Shown: positions 35,435 through 43,679 of the stretch, piece by piece
Numbering within the stretch: the stretch's first letter is position 1
Layout of the letters: each line of letters begins with the position of its first letter
DNA from: JAQIBY01 sp963676165
GTDB taxonomy: Bacteria > Bacteroidota > Bacteroidia > Bacteroidales > ML635J-15
Direction: 5' to 3'
Length of the DNA: 64,000 nucleotides
Assembly (NCBI GenBank): GCA_963676165.1
Contig: OY781043.1
Span: 248,001-312,000 of the forward strand
Translations under genes and position numbers: made by a program
Notes under the pieces: generated by a model
Databases searched by the model: none
What the model was told of the DNA's origin: nothing
Seen by the model: the letters and a program-made list of their open reading frames with translations, nothing else

Positions 35435-38338
35435 ATGATTTGGAAATCAAGAGGATACATTTTAGCGCAATTAATATTTTGCCTTTTATTGGGATTGCAG
35501 ACTGTTGCTTTTGCACAAAACGTGAATCATACAACTCTAAATGTTGTTGAATATCAATTGGATAATGGGTTAAAGGTATATCTGAATTCTGACCCTTATA
35601 GTAGTAGTGTTACCGGTATGGTCGCTGTGCGAACTGGTTCAAAATATGATCCTGCCGAAGTAACGGGTATAGCTCACTATCTGGAGCACATGCTTTTTAA
35701 AGGTACCGATAAATTGGGGACTGTCGATTACGAAACAGAAGTTGTATTTCTGGACTCAATTCAAATGTTGTATGATTCGCTGGCAATGACAAAAAATCCG
35801 GATCAACGTTTGGTAATACAGTCAAAAATCAATGAACTTTCATTAAAAGCCGGGGAATATGCTATTCCAAATGAATTGGATTTGCTACTTGATAATTTGG
35901 GAAGTAAAGGTGTCAATGCATTTACTGGTTATGAGATGAATGCTTATTTTAATCAGTTTCCTGCTAATCAAATGGAAAATTGGTTAAAGATTTATTCTCA
36001 TCGTTTCTTGAATCCTGTTTTTAGGCTATTTCAATCGGAACTTGAAACGGTGTTTGAAGAAAAGAATATGTATCTTGATCAATTTGAGATGCAAATAATT
36101 GAAACTTTTGCTGCATCATTTTACAAAAACCACCCTTATGGGCAACAAACAATTCTTGGAAAAGCTGAGCACATCAAAAACCCATCCCTGACCCAAATGC
36201 AGGCGTTTTATGATCAATATTATGTTGCCAACAATATGGCTTTAATCTTATCTGGACCTTTTGATGTGGATGATTGCAAACTGTGGATTGAATCATATTT
36301 TGGTCAACTTCCTTCTGGGGATATTCCAGAGTTTAATCCGCCCAAAGAAGACGCTTTTCAGGGTCAGGAAAAGGTTACCGATCGTTTGACTCCAATTCGC
36401 GTGAGTTTGATAGGATTTCGAACTGTGCCCATTAATCATGAGGATAAAATAGCTTTGGATGTTTTGAGTTATTTATTGAGTAATCCCAATAGTACCGGAC
36501 GATTGGACATATTGGGCAATGACAGAAAACTCATGTATAGCATGGCAATTAACGACATGAGGCAAGATGAAAGCGGTAGTGTTTTCTTAATTGTTCCAAA
36601 AATTGTGTTTCAGTCTATGAAGAAAGCTGAAAAGTTGGTCTTGAATGAAATTGAATCCATAAAAAGAGGAGAAATAGATAAGCAAAAATTGCAAGCAGTA
36701 AAGAAATCTATGATGAAAGAAGACTTGCTGTCGTTGGAGTCGCCAGAGTCACGCGTTATGGCTATGATGGAAAGCTTTATTTATGGACAAGCATGGGAAA
36801 ACCGTTTGAAATACAGTCAAAGAGTGGAAAAAATCAGTGTGAGCGATATTGTTGAAACCGCCAATCGATATTATGGATCGGACTATTTGTTGTTTCGCTC
36901 AAGAATGGGTTTCCCAAAAAAGGAAAAACTTGACAAGCCTGGTTACGATCCGGTGAAGCCTGCACATCCTCAAGCAAGATCTGAATTTGCAGAGTCGATA
37001 ATTCAAGCTAAAACTCCTGATTTTAAACCTAATTATATGGATGAGAATGAGGATTTTCAGCTAGATTATTTGTCAAGTGGGATTCCGATTTATTACTGTA
37101 AAAACCCTGTAAATAATGTATTTGAGATAACAATTCGGTTCCGGGTATCAAAGTTTGAAAAGCCAGCTTTGCCAATTTTAGCAGCTTATCTAAATCAATG
37201 TGGAACAGTGGAATATCCGTCAGGTGAATATCATCAAAAGCTTCAAAACATTGCAGCGGAAATAAACATTAGCAGCGAAGAGAATTACTTTTCATTTGGA
37301 TTGAGTGGTATGGAAGAGGATTTGGACACTGCACTTTATCTTCTGAATTCCTTGATGCAAAATCCATTTGCCTCAAAGTCGGATTTAAAACGATCTACCA
37401 GTTTGATTGGTGTTGAGCGGCGTTACGAAAAACAGAAATCTGATATTAAGGCCAGAGCCTTGGCGGAATATGTCATTTATGGTGACAAGTCGAGTTATTT
37501 GATCCGTCCTGAGATGAAAGCCATTCGGAAACTCAATCCAGAAACACTAATTGCAATTCAAGAAAGCCTATTTGAGTATCCTTGTGAAATTCATTACAGC
37601 GGAAAAGTCAATCCGAAAGAAATCGAATCGAAAGTGGTTTCTAGCTTTGAATTGCCAAAGGTTCAGCCAGAAAAGCCATTTTTTGTCAGGGAAATCATCA
37701 ATTATGATTCGCCTTGTATTTATTTCCTCAATGATAAAAAAGCACTGCAGTCACAGATTTATTTTTATATCTCGGGAAGTGTTGACGATATCACAACACG
37801 AGCCAGAGGGAAAGCATTTAACCGTTATTTTGGCGTCGGTATGGGGTCTGTCGTTTTTCAGGAAATTCGCGAATTGCGAAGTATGGCATACACGGCCTGG
37901 GCAAATTATTTCAATGGTGAAACACTTAATGATCGTGGATATTTGAAAGCATATATCGGAACTCAATCGGATAAAACTGTGGAGGCAATTCAAATCATGG
38001 ATTCATTGCTAATACATTGTCCGTGGAAAGAAGAGCGTATCCCTATATTGAAAAACGCAATGAAACAGTCAATGACTTCTGAACGTCCCGATTTTCGCAG
38101 AATTTCTTATCTTGCAGCCGATTGGACAAATCAGGGTTACGATGATGATCCTCAAAAAGCCTATTTGGGAGTATATGATGATTTGGATATTGATGCCTTA
38201 AAAGCATTTCATTCTTCTCATGTTTTTGGGAAAGCACGTGTCATAATCTTGGTTGGAAATAAAAACCATATTGATTTTGAGTCCTTAGAGCGTTTTGGTC
38301 CAGTCATTGAAGTAAACGAAAAAGATTTTATGCAATGA
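35435..38338 (+). CDS. Second exported M16-family zinc metalloprotease
   Basis: The 967-residue protein has a signal peptide (cleavage near AFAQ) and the zinc motif HYLEH at residues 81-85. An insertion of about 60 residues rich in charged residues (about 92-150) separates it from the second half of the catalytic domain, where QSELETVFEEKNMYLDQFE supplies the distal glutamate. The C-terminal half is the inactive M16 partner domain. Both are periplasmic by inference. The stop overlaps the start of the next gene (ATGATG), so the two are translationally coupled. Confidence 0.9.
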   Translation: MIWKSRGYILAQLIFCLLLGLQTVAFAQNVNHTTLNVVEYQLDNGLKVYLNSDPYSSSVTGMVAVRTGSKYDPAEVTGIAHYLEHMLFKGTDKLGTVDYETEVVFLDSIQMLYDSLAMTKNPDQRLVIQSKINELSLKAGEYAIPNELDLLLDNLGSKGVNAFTGYEMNAYFNQFPANQMENWLKIYSHRFLNPVFRLFQSELETVFEEKNMYLDQFEMQIIETFAASFYKNHPYGQQTILGKAEHIKNPSLTQMQAFYDQYYVANNMALILSGPFDVDDCKLWIESYFGQLPSGDIPEFNPPKEDAFQGQEKVTDRLTPIRVSLIGFRTVPINHEDKIALDVLSYLLSNPNSTGRLDILGNDRKLMYSMAINDMRQDESGSVFLIVPKIVFQSMKKAEKLVLNEIESIKRGEIDKQKLQAVKKSMMKEDLLSLESPESRVMAMMESFIYGQAWENRLKYSQRVEKISVSDIVETANRYYGSDYLLFRSRMGFPKKEKLDKPGYDPVKPAHPQARSEFAESIIQAKTPDFKPNYMDENEDFQLDYLSSGIPIYYCKNPVNNVFEITIRFRVSKFEKPALPILAAYLNQCGTVEYPSGEYHQKLQNIAAEINISSEENYFSFGLSGMEEDLDTALYLLNSLMQNPFASKSDLKRSTSLIGVERRYEKQKSDIKARALAEYVIYGDKSSYLIRPEMKAIRKLNPETLIAIQESLFEYPCEIHYSGKVNPKEIESKVVSSFELPKVQPEKPFFVREIINYDSPCIYFLNDKKALQSQIYFYISGSVDDITTRARGKAFNRYFGVGMGSVVFQEIRELRSMAYTAWANYFNGETLNDRGYLKAYIGTQSDKTVEAIQIMDSLLIHCPWKEERIPILKNAMKQSMTSERPDFRRISYLAADWTNQGYDDDPQKAYLGVYDDLDIDALKAFHSSHVFGKARVIILVGNKNHIDFESLERFGPVIEVNEKDFMQ

Positions 38339-39597
38339 TGAATAAATTGAAAGTACTTTTATTGCTTGTTTTTATTGCAACAACAGGTTTTTTATCTGCT
38401 CAGGAAACCATTAAAATGATGCAATATAATTTGTTGTATTATGGGAGTTATACTGATTGGTGCAACACATCAAATAACAACATTTCGGATAAAGCTGAAG
38501 ATCTGACTATCATAATTGACCATGTACGCCCCGATATTTTTACGGTAAATGAAATGGATCCTAGTTCCTATGCCGTCAATCATTTATTGGGAAACGCACT
38601 GAATGTTAATGGAGTTTCGCATTACCGCTCGGCAGCAATTTTAAATCAAGACGATGGAAGTTTGATTAACATGCTGTATTACGACAATACCAAACTTGAG
38701 CTATTAAGTCAATCATCTGTCACAACAGGATTGCGTGATATCAATATTTATGAGTTGAGGCATAGAGATGTTGTCCCTCAAGTACGTTTCAGAGTTGCAG
38801 TTGGTCATTTGAAAGCTGGTTCAGGAAGTGATGATGCAGGGGAAAGAGCATCAGCAACATCTGAATTTATGGATTACTGGAGCGATCAATCTGACAAGCG
38901 TAATGTGATATTCTCTGGCGATTTTAACTTGTATGGTGACTATGAACAGGCTTATCAAAACCTGACTGACCCGGCACAAGGAAATATCCAATTTGTTGAT
39001 CCTGTTGATCAAGAAGGAGACTGGTCTAGCAATTATGATTATCGCTATTATCACACACAAAGCACTCATTATTACGATGACGACTGCCCTGCTTATGGAG
39101 GAATGGACGATCGATTTGATTTTATTTTGGTTTCTGATGATATCATGAGTGGGGAGAATAGTGTGATTTATGTCAATGGTTCATACACAACTTTGGGACA
39201 AGATGGAAACCGCTATAACGGATCGTTGATTAATCCTACGAACAACTCCTTGCCACAAGATATTTTAACTGCAATGTATAACTTCAGTGACCATTTACCT
39301 GTTATTGCAGAATTTGAGATTGGAGAGGCTGGTATTGCTGAATATCTTTCAGGCAAACAATTTACGATAGATGATTTGAGTACAGATGAAAGTGCTGTGC
39401 AATTTACTCTGAAAAGTACTGAAAAAGCAAATGGTAAAATCCGAGTTTACAATATGCTGGGAAAAGCTTTGTCAAGCCAGAAATTTGCTGTTCTGGGACA
39501 AGAAAATATCACATTGTCAATTCCACAAAGTGGATTGTTTGTTATTCATATTTGTACCGATGATGGATATTGTGAAAGCTTCAGAATTGTCAAATAA
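38335..39597 (+). CDS. Secreted endonuclease/exonuclease/phosphatase-fold protein with T9SS type A tail
   Basis: The 420-residue protein has a signal peptide (GFLSAQ), an EEP-like domain (about 22-330) with MQYNLLYYG, the catalytic motif SGDFNLYGD and C-terminal NFSDHLPVIAEF, and a T9SS type A sorting domain (about 345-420: KIRVYNMLGKALSS and GLFVIHICTDDGY). It should be a surface or secreted phosphodiesterase or nuclease; DNA, lipid or phosphoester substrates are all possible. It is translationally coupled to the M16 protease gene upstream. Confidence 0.87.
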   Translation: MMNKLKVLLLLVFIATTGFLSAQETIKMMQYNLLYYGSYTDWCNTSNNNISDKAEDLTIIIDHVRPDIFTVNEMDPSSYAVNHLLGNALNVNGVSHYRSAAILNQDDGSLINMLYYDNTKLELLSQSSVTTGLRDINIYELRHRDVVPQVRFRVAVGHLKAGSGSDDAGERASATSEFMDYWSDQSDKRNVIFSGDFNLYGDYEQAYQNLTDPAQGNIQFVDPVDQEGDWSSNYDYRYYHTQSTHYYDDDCPAYGGMDDRFDFILVSDDIMSGENSVIYVNGSYTTLGQDGNRYNGSLINPTNNSLPQDILTAMYNFSDHLPVIAEFEIGEAGIAEYLSGKQFTIDDLSTDESAVQFTLKSTEKANGKIRVYNMLGKALSSQKFAVLGQENITLSIPQSGLFVIHICTDDGYCESFRIVK

Positions 39598-39603
39598 TCA
39601 GAC

Positions 39604-40431
39604 TTATTCGTTTCTTTCATCATTTTTGCCTGTTTTCTCATTGAGCTGGCATCCGCAGTATTTGCAAAATCTAGCATCTGTATCATGACCTTGTTGTGCG
39701 CAATTTGGACAGATAATACTTCTGTTTTTTTGCTTGCTCATTTCTACGGTGACAATTCCAGTTGGAACAGCAATTATAGCATAGCCTAATATCATTGTAA
39801 AGCTGGCAATAATCTGCCCGGCAGTTGTTTGTGGTGTGATATCTCCAAAACCTACGGTTGTTACAGTCACAATTGTCCAGTAGATACTTCGTGGGATGTT
39901 ACTGAATCCAAATTCCGGACCTTCAATTAAGTACATTACAGTGCCAACCACCAGAATGATAGTAATTACTCCAAAGAGAAAAACGGAAATTTTTGCCCAT
40001 GATTCTCTTAATGCCTGTATGATGACATTTCCTTGGTTCATGTGTCGTGTGAGCTTGAAAACTCTAAAAAGCCGGAGAAGACGTAATGAGCGGATTATCG
40101 CGAGCGAATGCGATCCAATAAACAGCATTTCCATAAATAGCGGAAGAATAGAAAGTAAGTCAACCAGACCGTAAAAACTGAAAATGTATCTCCAGGGGTT
40201 CTTACTTACCCAAATGCGTAGTGCATATTCAATAATAAACAATCCGGTAATGACCCATTCCGTAATTTTTAGTGTATTTCCATGTTGTTCGTTAATGCTT
40301 TGAACGCTCTCTAGCATAACAGCCAACATGTTTATCAGAATGGTGATAAGCAAGACAACATCAAATGCTTTCCCGGCTTTTGTGTCCGTAAAAAATATGA
40401 TGCGATGCAGTTTTTGACGAATTGTTTTCAT
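39604..40431 (-). CDS. Voltage-gated-type potassium channel with C-terminal zinc ribbon
   Basis: The 275-residue protein has six membrane segments, an S4-like arginine-rich helix (IIRSLRLLRLFRVFKLTRHM), a pore helix and the K+ selectivity filter TVGFGD at 192-197. After S6 a short tail carries two CxxC pairs (CPNC, CKYC) forming a small zinc-ribbon-like module with an acidic, charged end. Single-subunit bacterial Kv channels of this size form tetramers in the inner membrane. The gene lies tail-to-tail with the nuclease-like gene. Confidence 0.92.
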   Translation of the reverse strand: MKTIRQKLHRIIFFTDTKAGKAFDVVLLITILINMLAVMLESVQSINEQHGNTLKITEWVITGLFIIEYALRIWVSKNPWRYIFSFYGLVDLLSILPLFMEMLFIGSHSLAIIRSLRLLRLFRVFKLTRHMNQGNVIIQALRESWAKISVFLFGVITIILVVGTVMYLIEGPEFGFSNIPRSIYWTIVTVTTVGFGDITPQTTAGQIIASFTMILGYAIIAVPTGIVTVEMSKQKNRSIICPNCAQQGHDTDARFCKYCGCQLNEKTGKNDERNE

Positions 40432-40459
40432 AAGTTTAATTTTATCGACATAAAATTAT

Positions 40460-40467
40460 TAATTTTG
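40460..40467 (+). promoter_or_regulatory. -7 promoter element TAATTTTG for gmhA
   Basis: TAnnTTTG match 22 nt before the ATG at 40490. Confidence 0.5.
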
Positions 40468-40489
40468 AAGATAAACAAAAATCATTGCA

Positions 40490-41071
40490 ATGCAATATCT
40501 TGATGACATACGCCAGGAATTCGAAGAAGCACGTGAAGTATTAGATGCTTTTATTTTTAACGACGAGAATTTCCAGAAAATTCATGCTGCAGCAGAGATT
40601 TTGTCGTCTGCCTTTAAGCAAGGAAATAAGGCCATAAGCTGTGGAAATGGTGGCAGTATGAGCGATGCAATGCATTTTGCTGAAGAGTTGACGGGTCGGT
40701 ATCGGAACGATAGAAAAGCACTTCCTGCCATTGCGATTAGTGATGCGGGGCATCTTTCATGTGTTGCCAACGATTTTGGATATGAATTTGTCTTTTCAAG
40801 ATATCTTGAAGCGCATGGAAAGGCTGGAGATGTGTTGCTTGCCATTAGTACAAGCGGAAATTCTGATAATGTTATCAATGCAATTATCGCAGCCAAAAAA
40901 CAAGGTCTTATTGTCATCGGTTTAAGTGGTAAGGATGGTGGGAAAATGGCAAATCTTTGTGACATTGAAATTCGCGCTCCAAAATCGCAATACGCTGACA
41001 GAGTTCAGGAAATTCACATCAAAGTCATTCATACCATAATTGGTTTGGTAGAGAAGATGATGAATCTCTAA
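40490..41071 (+). CDS. gmhA: Phosphoheptose isomerase (sedoheptulose 7-phosphate isomerase)
   Basis: The 193-residue SIS-domain protein has the GmhA signatures CGNGGSMSDAMHFAEELTGRY and ISTSGNSDNVINAI, with the C-terminal catalytic-region ADRVQEIHIKVIHTIIG. GmhA converts sedoheptulose 7-phosphate to D-glycero-D-manno-heptose 7-phosphate for LPS core heptose. No other heptose-pathway genes are visible here. It is followed 70 bp later by comM on the same strand. Confidence 0.94.
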   Translation: MQYLDDIRQEFEEAREVLDAFIFNDENFQKIHAAAEILSSAFKQGNKAISCGNGGSMSDAMHFAEELTGRYRNDRKALPAIAISDAGHLSCVANDFGYEFVFSRYLEAHGKAGDVLLAISTSGNSDNVINAIIAAKKQGLIVIGLSGKDGGKMANLCDIEIRAPKSQYADRVQEIHIKVIHTIIGLVEKMMNL

Positions 41072-41141
41072 GTTTTCATTTTATCTTTCAAATTAGGATA
41101 TTTCTCTTTGATTTTATAACTTGTGTGGCAAAATTCAAGCT

Positions 41142-42680
41142 ATGCTAGTTAAAACTTACGGAGCAGCCTTTCATGGGATAGATGCTCACATTGTGACAAT
41201 AGAGACGGATGCAACAAAGGGATATGATTTTCACCTTGTGGGATTGCCAGATAATGCAGTGAAAGAATCGCAGCAACGTATAATTTCAGCACTGGGGAAC
41301 AATGAATACAAATGGCCTGGTCGTAAAATTGTGATCAATATGGCACCTGCTGATTTGCGGAAAGAAGGTGCTGCTTATGACTTGCCGCTGGCAGTTGGTG
41401 TGCTTTCGGCTTCGGAACAAATGAATGGAGAGCGTATCCACCGTTTTATGATGATGGGGGAATTGTCGCTTGATGGTTCTATTTTGCCAATCAAAGGGGT
41501 TTTGCCACTTGCGCTTGAAGCCAAGAAAGCAGGTTTGGAAGGCTTTATTCTTCCCAAACAAAATGCTCAGGAAGCAGCAGTGGTTGAGGGGATAGATGTG
41601 TTTGGTGTTGAGCATATTACTGAAGTGATAGACTTTTTTGACGGTACACGAGAGCTACAAACAGTGACCATCAATTTGAAAGAAACTTTTTCACGTAAAG
41701 TGGGAGATTATGAAGCCGATTTTTCCGATGTCAAAGGACAAGAAAATGTAAAACGTGTCATGGAAATTGCGGCTGCAGGTGGTCATAATTTAATTATGAT
41801 TGGTCCTCCGGGCGCTGGTAAAACCATGCTCTCAAAACGTTTGCCTTCTATTTTGCCTCCTCTAACGCTAGAAGAAGCATTGGAAACGACAAAAATCCAT
41901 TCGGTAGCTGGGAAAATGGAGCGCGATTCATCTCTCATGACTCAACGTCCGTTTCGTTCCCCGCACCATACAATTTCTGATGTCGCGCTTGTCGGTGGTG
42001 GGAATCATCCACAGCCTGGTGAAATTTCATTGGCACATAATGGAGTGCTTTTTCTGGACGAGTTGCCAGAATTCAAACGTACTGTTCTCGAAGTGTTGCG
42101 TCAGCCCTTGGAAGACAGAGAAGTAACCATCAGTCGGGCAAAGTTTACCGTTGTGTATCCTGCCAGTTTGATGTTGGTAGCGAGCATGAATCCTTGCCCT
42201 TGTGGTTATTACAACCATCCGCATCGGGAGTGTGTTTGCACAACAGGAATGATTCAGAAATATTTATCTAAAATCTCTGGTCCTTTATTGGATAGAATCG
42301 ATATTCACATGGAAGTTGTTCCGGTTGATTTTGATAAACTATCCAGTCAGCCACCAGGAGAAAACAGTGCAGATGTGAGAGCGAGGGTCATCAAAAGTCG
42401 TGAAATTCAAGCTGAGCGCTTTAAAAAGCACAAAGGCATGTTTTCCAACTCACAAATGACATCGAAAGTTATGCAAACCTATTGTGTGATTGATGAAACT
42501 GCAAATGTTTTGCTGAAAACTGCTATGGAGAAGCTGGATTTGTCAGCTCGTGCGTACGATAGAATTTTAAAAGTTTCACGTACCATTGCTGATATGGATG
42601 CTAGCGAAAAAATACAAGCCCAACATATCTCTGAAGCCATTCAATATCGAAGTCTGGATAGGAGCAGCTGGGGAATGTAG
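41142..42680 (+). CDS. comM: YifB/ComM-family AAA+ protein (Mg-chelatase-like)
   Basis: From ATG 41142 the protein has 512 residues (an upstream in-frame start would add seven). The N-terminal Lon-like S16 fold (about 1-170) is followed by the AAA+ domain with Walker A GPPGAGKTM, the PFRSPHHTISDVALVGGG sensor loop, Walker B-like LFLDELPEF, and the C-terminal Mg_chelatase_C domain with SARAYDRILKVSRTIADM. ComM is a hexameric helicase that extends branch migration during natural transformation. Presence suggests a capacity for DNA uptake, though com genes are not in the window. Confidence 0.94.
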   Translation: MLVKTYGAAFHGIDAHIVTIETDATKGYDFHLVGLPDNAVKESQQRIISALGNNEYKWPGRKIVINMAPADLRKEGAAYDLPLAVGVLSASEQMNGERIHRFMMMGELSLDGSILPIKGVLPLALEAKKAGLEGFILPKQNAQEAAVVEGIDVFGVEHITEVIDFFDGTRELQTVTINLKETFSRKVGDYEADFSDVKGQENVKRVMEIAAAGGHNLIMIGPPGAGKTMLSKRLPSILPPLTLEEALETTKIHSVAGKMERDSSLMTQRPFRSPHHTISDVALVGGGNHPQPGEISLAHNGVLFLDELPEFKRTVLEVLRQPLEDREVTISRAKFTVVYPASLMLVASMNPCPCGYYNHPHRECVCTTGMIQKYLSKISGPLLDRIDIHMEVVPVDFDKLSSQPPGENSADVRARVIKSREIQAERFKKHKGMFSNSQMTSKVMQTYCVIDETANVLLKTAMEKLDLSARAYDRILKVSRTIADMDASEKIQAQHISEAIQYRSLDRSSWGM

Positions 42681-42681
42681 C

Positions 42682-42735
42682 AGGAGGCAGGAGGCATGGG
42701 TTAGGTGTTAGGAGACAGGTGGAAGGAGTCAGAGG
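42682..42735 (+). repeat. Purine-rich AGGAGNCAGG microrepeat
   Basis: After comM the DNA consists of several degenerate AGGAGGCAGG/AGGAGACAGGTGGAAGG units without a coding frame. It resembles simple-repeat expansions and has no visible function; the rest of 42736-42837 shows nothing else. Confidence 0.4.
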
Positions 42736-42837
42736 AACGTTTCGCCCGCTCGCAAGCTCTCTCTTCTCAAGCTCTGTTTTCTTGCATCCACGTGTCTTCG
42801 GCTTCAGGGTTGGAGATTGTTTTAATAAAAAAAGGAA

Positions 42838-43407
42838 ATGAAAATGAAAAAAGTTAGCCTTATTATAATCGTATTGCTTTTGGTTGCGAAAGCGTATTCA
42901 CAGGAAAGTGTGGATTCTCATTTTGGATTGCGTTATACCTTTTCGTATGATTATGAACTCAAGCAGGACAATAGTTTTAGCGCTATGCATCATGTTCCTG
43001 TTTGTTTTTACCGTTTGAAGGCTCATGAGTTATATCTTGGTGGTCAGTACACTTATGTGTTGCAGCCAACTCAAAGTACAAATGTAGTTTATCAAAACAA
43101 TGCCTTTGGGGTGAACATAGGTTACCGGTATTATTCAAACGAATTGATGGAAAACCTAAAGTTTTTCGGGCAATTTAATTATTCGGTGTTTCGAGTTGAG
43201 TTTGATGAATACCAAAACGGACCTCCTTTTGTGCAATCTCGTCAGAAGTTTGTTGTTGAAAATACAGTAAGCATGGGTATGAATTATCAATGCTCCCAGA
43301 ATTTGAATTGTTTTATAGGTGTTGGTATTGGCTCCTTTGGTGGTTTCTTTCTCCTCTTAGACGATTTCAATCTGAGCAATTACCTTGGCTTGACTTATGA
43401 ATTCTAA
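42838..43407 (+). CDS. Outer membrane beta-barrel-like protein
   Basis: The 189-residue protein has a signal peptide (MKKVSLIIIVLLLVAKAYSQ) and alternating hydrophobic/aromatic strands throughout (ALGGQYTYV-like segments, GVNIGYRYYSN, FNYSVFRVEF, SMGMNYQCSQNLNCFIGV), and ends in LSNYLGLTYEF with a C-terminal Phe, the usual end of outer membrane barrels. No specific family or ligand can be given. The last 13 codons and 200 bp beyond are duplicated at 49.3 kb. Confidence 0.7.
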   Translation: MKMKKVSLIIIVLLLVAKAYSQESVDSHFGLRYTFSYDYELKQDNSFSAMHHVPVCFYRLKAHELYLGGQYTYVLQPTQSTNVVYQNNAFGVNIGYRYYSNELMENLKFFGQFNYSVFRVEFDEYQNGPPFVQSRQKFVVENTVSMGMNYQCSQNLNCFIGVGIGSFGGFFLLLDDFNLSNYLGLTYEF

Positions 43408-43607
43408 GCCAAATTGTCTGCTTGTCGTGTGTGAATGATTGTTTTATGGCACAATGCTTCATTTTATCGAAATAAATTTGTACTTTTCGAAAAGAAACAA
43501 GCAAACTCGTTTATAAATGCTTACAAACAATTACAAATGCTTATGCCCGGATGGTAATAGGTGGCTATTAGGAAGTTGTGAGGAAGGTGTTGTTGTAAAC
43601 GAGTTGT
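43369..43607 (+). repeat. 239-bp direct repeat, copy 1
   Basis: This stretch aligns without gaps to 49283-49521 (offset 5,914 bp) with only scattered differences. It includes the last codons of the barrel gene, a promoter element, and a palindrome-bounded segment: CAAACTCGTTTATAA at 43502-43516 pairs with GTTGTAAACGAGTTG at 43592-43606. Similarity ends at GAGTTGT; after that the two copies diverge. Confidence 0.85.
43473..43480 (+). promoter_or_regulatory. Promoter element TAAATTTG in repeat copy 1
   Basis: Exact TAnnTTTG match, followed by CTTTTCGAAAAG and the inverted-repeat segment. It would drive transcription into the HD/ATPase gene at 43680. Confidence 0.5.
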
Positions 43608-43679
43608 GTGTCAGGCTAACAGTTCCGTGCATAAATGAAAATCACAGATTAAAAATCTGATTATATTTTTAATAGACCT

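Noticed and set aside
42682..42835. Purine-rich repeats after comM as a regulatory or recombination site
   Set aside because: Units are degenerate and not linked to a gene or palindrome; reported only as a simple repeat.
42838..43607. Barrel gene plus repeat copy 1 as a fourth attC cassette
   Set aside because: The palindrome lies about 95 bp after the stop and lacks the ACAACAAT/CGAGCCGTT boxes of the three clear sites; kept as a separate repeat type.
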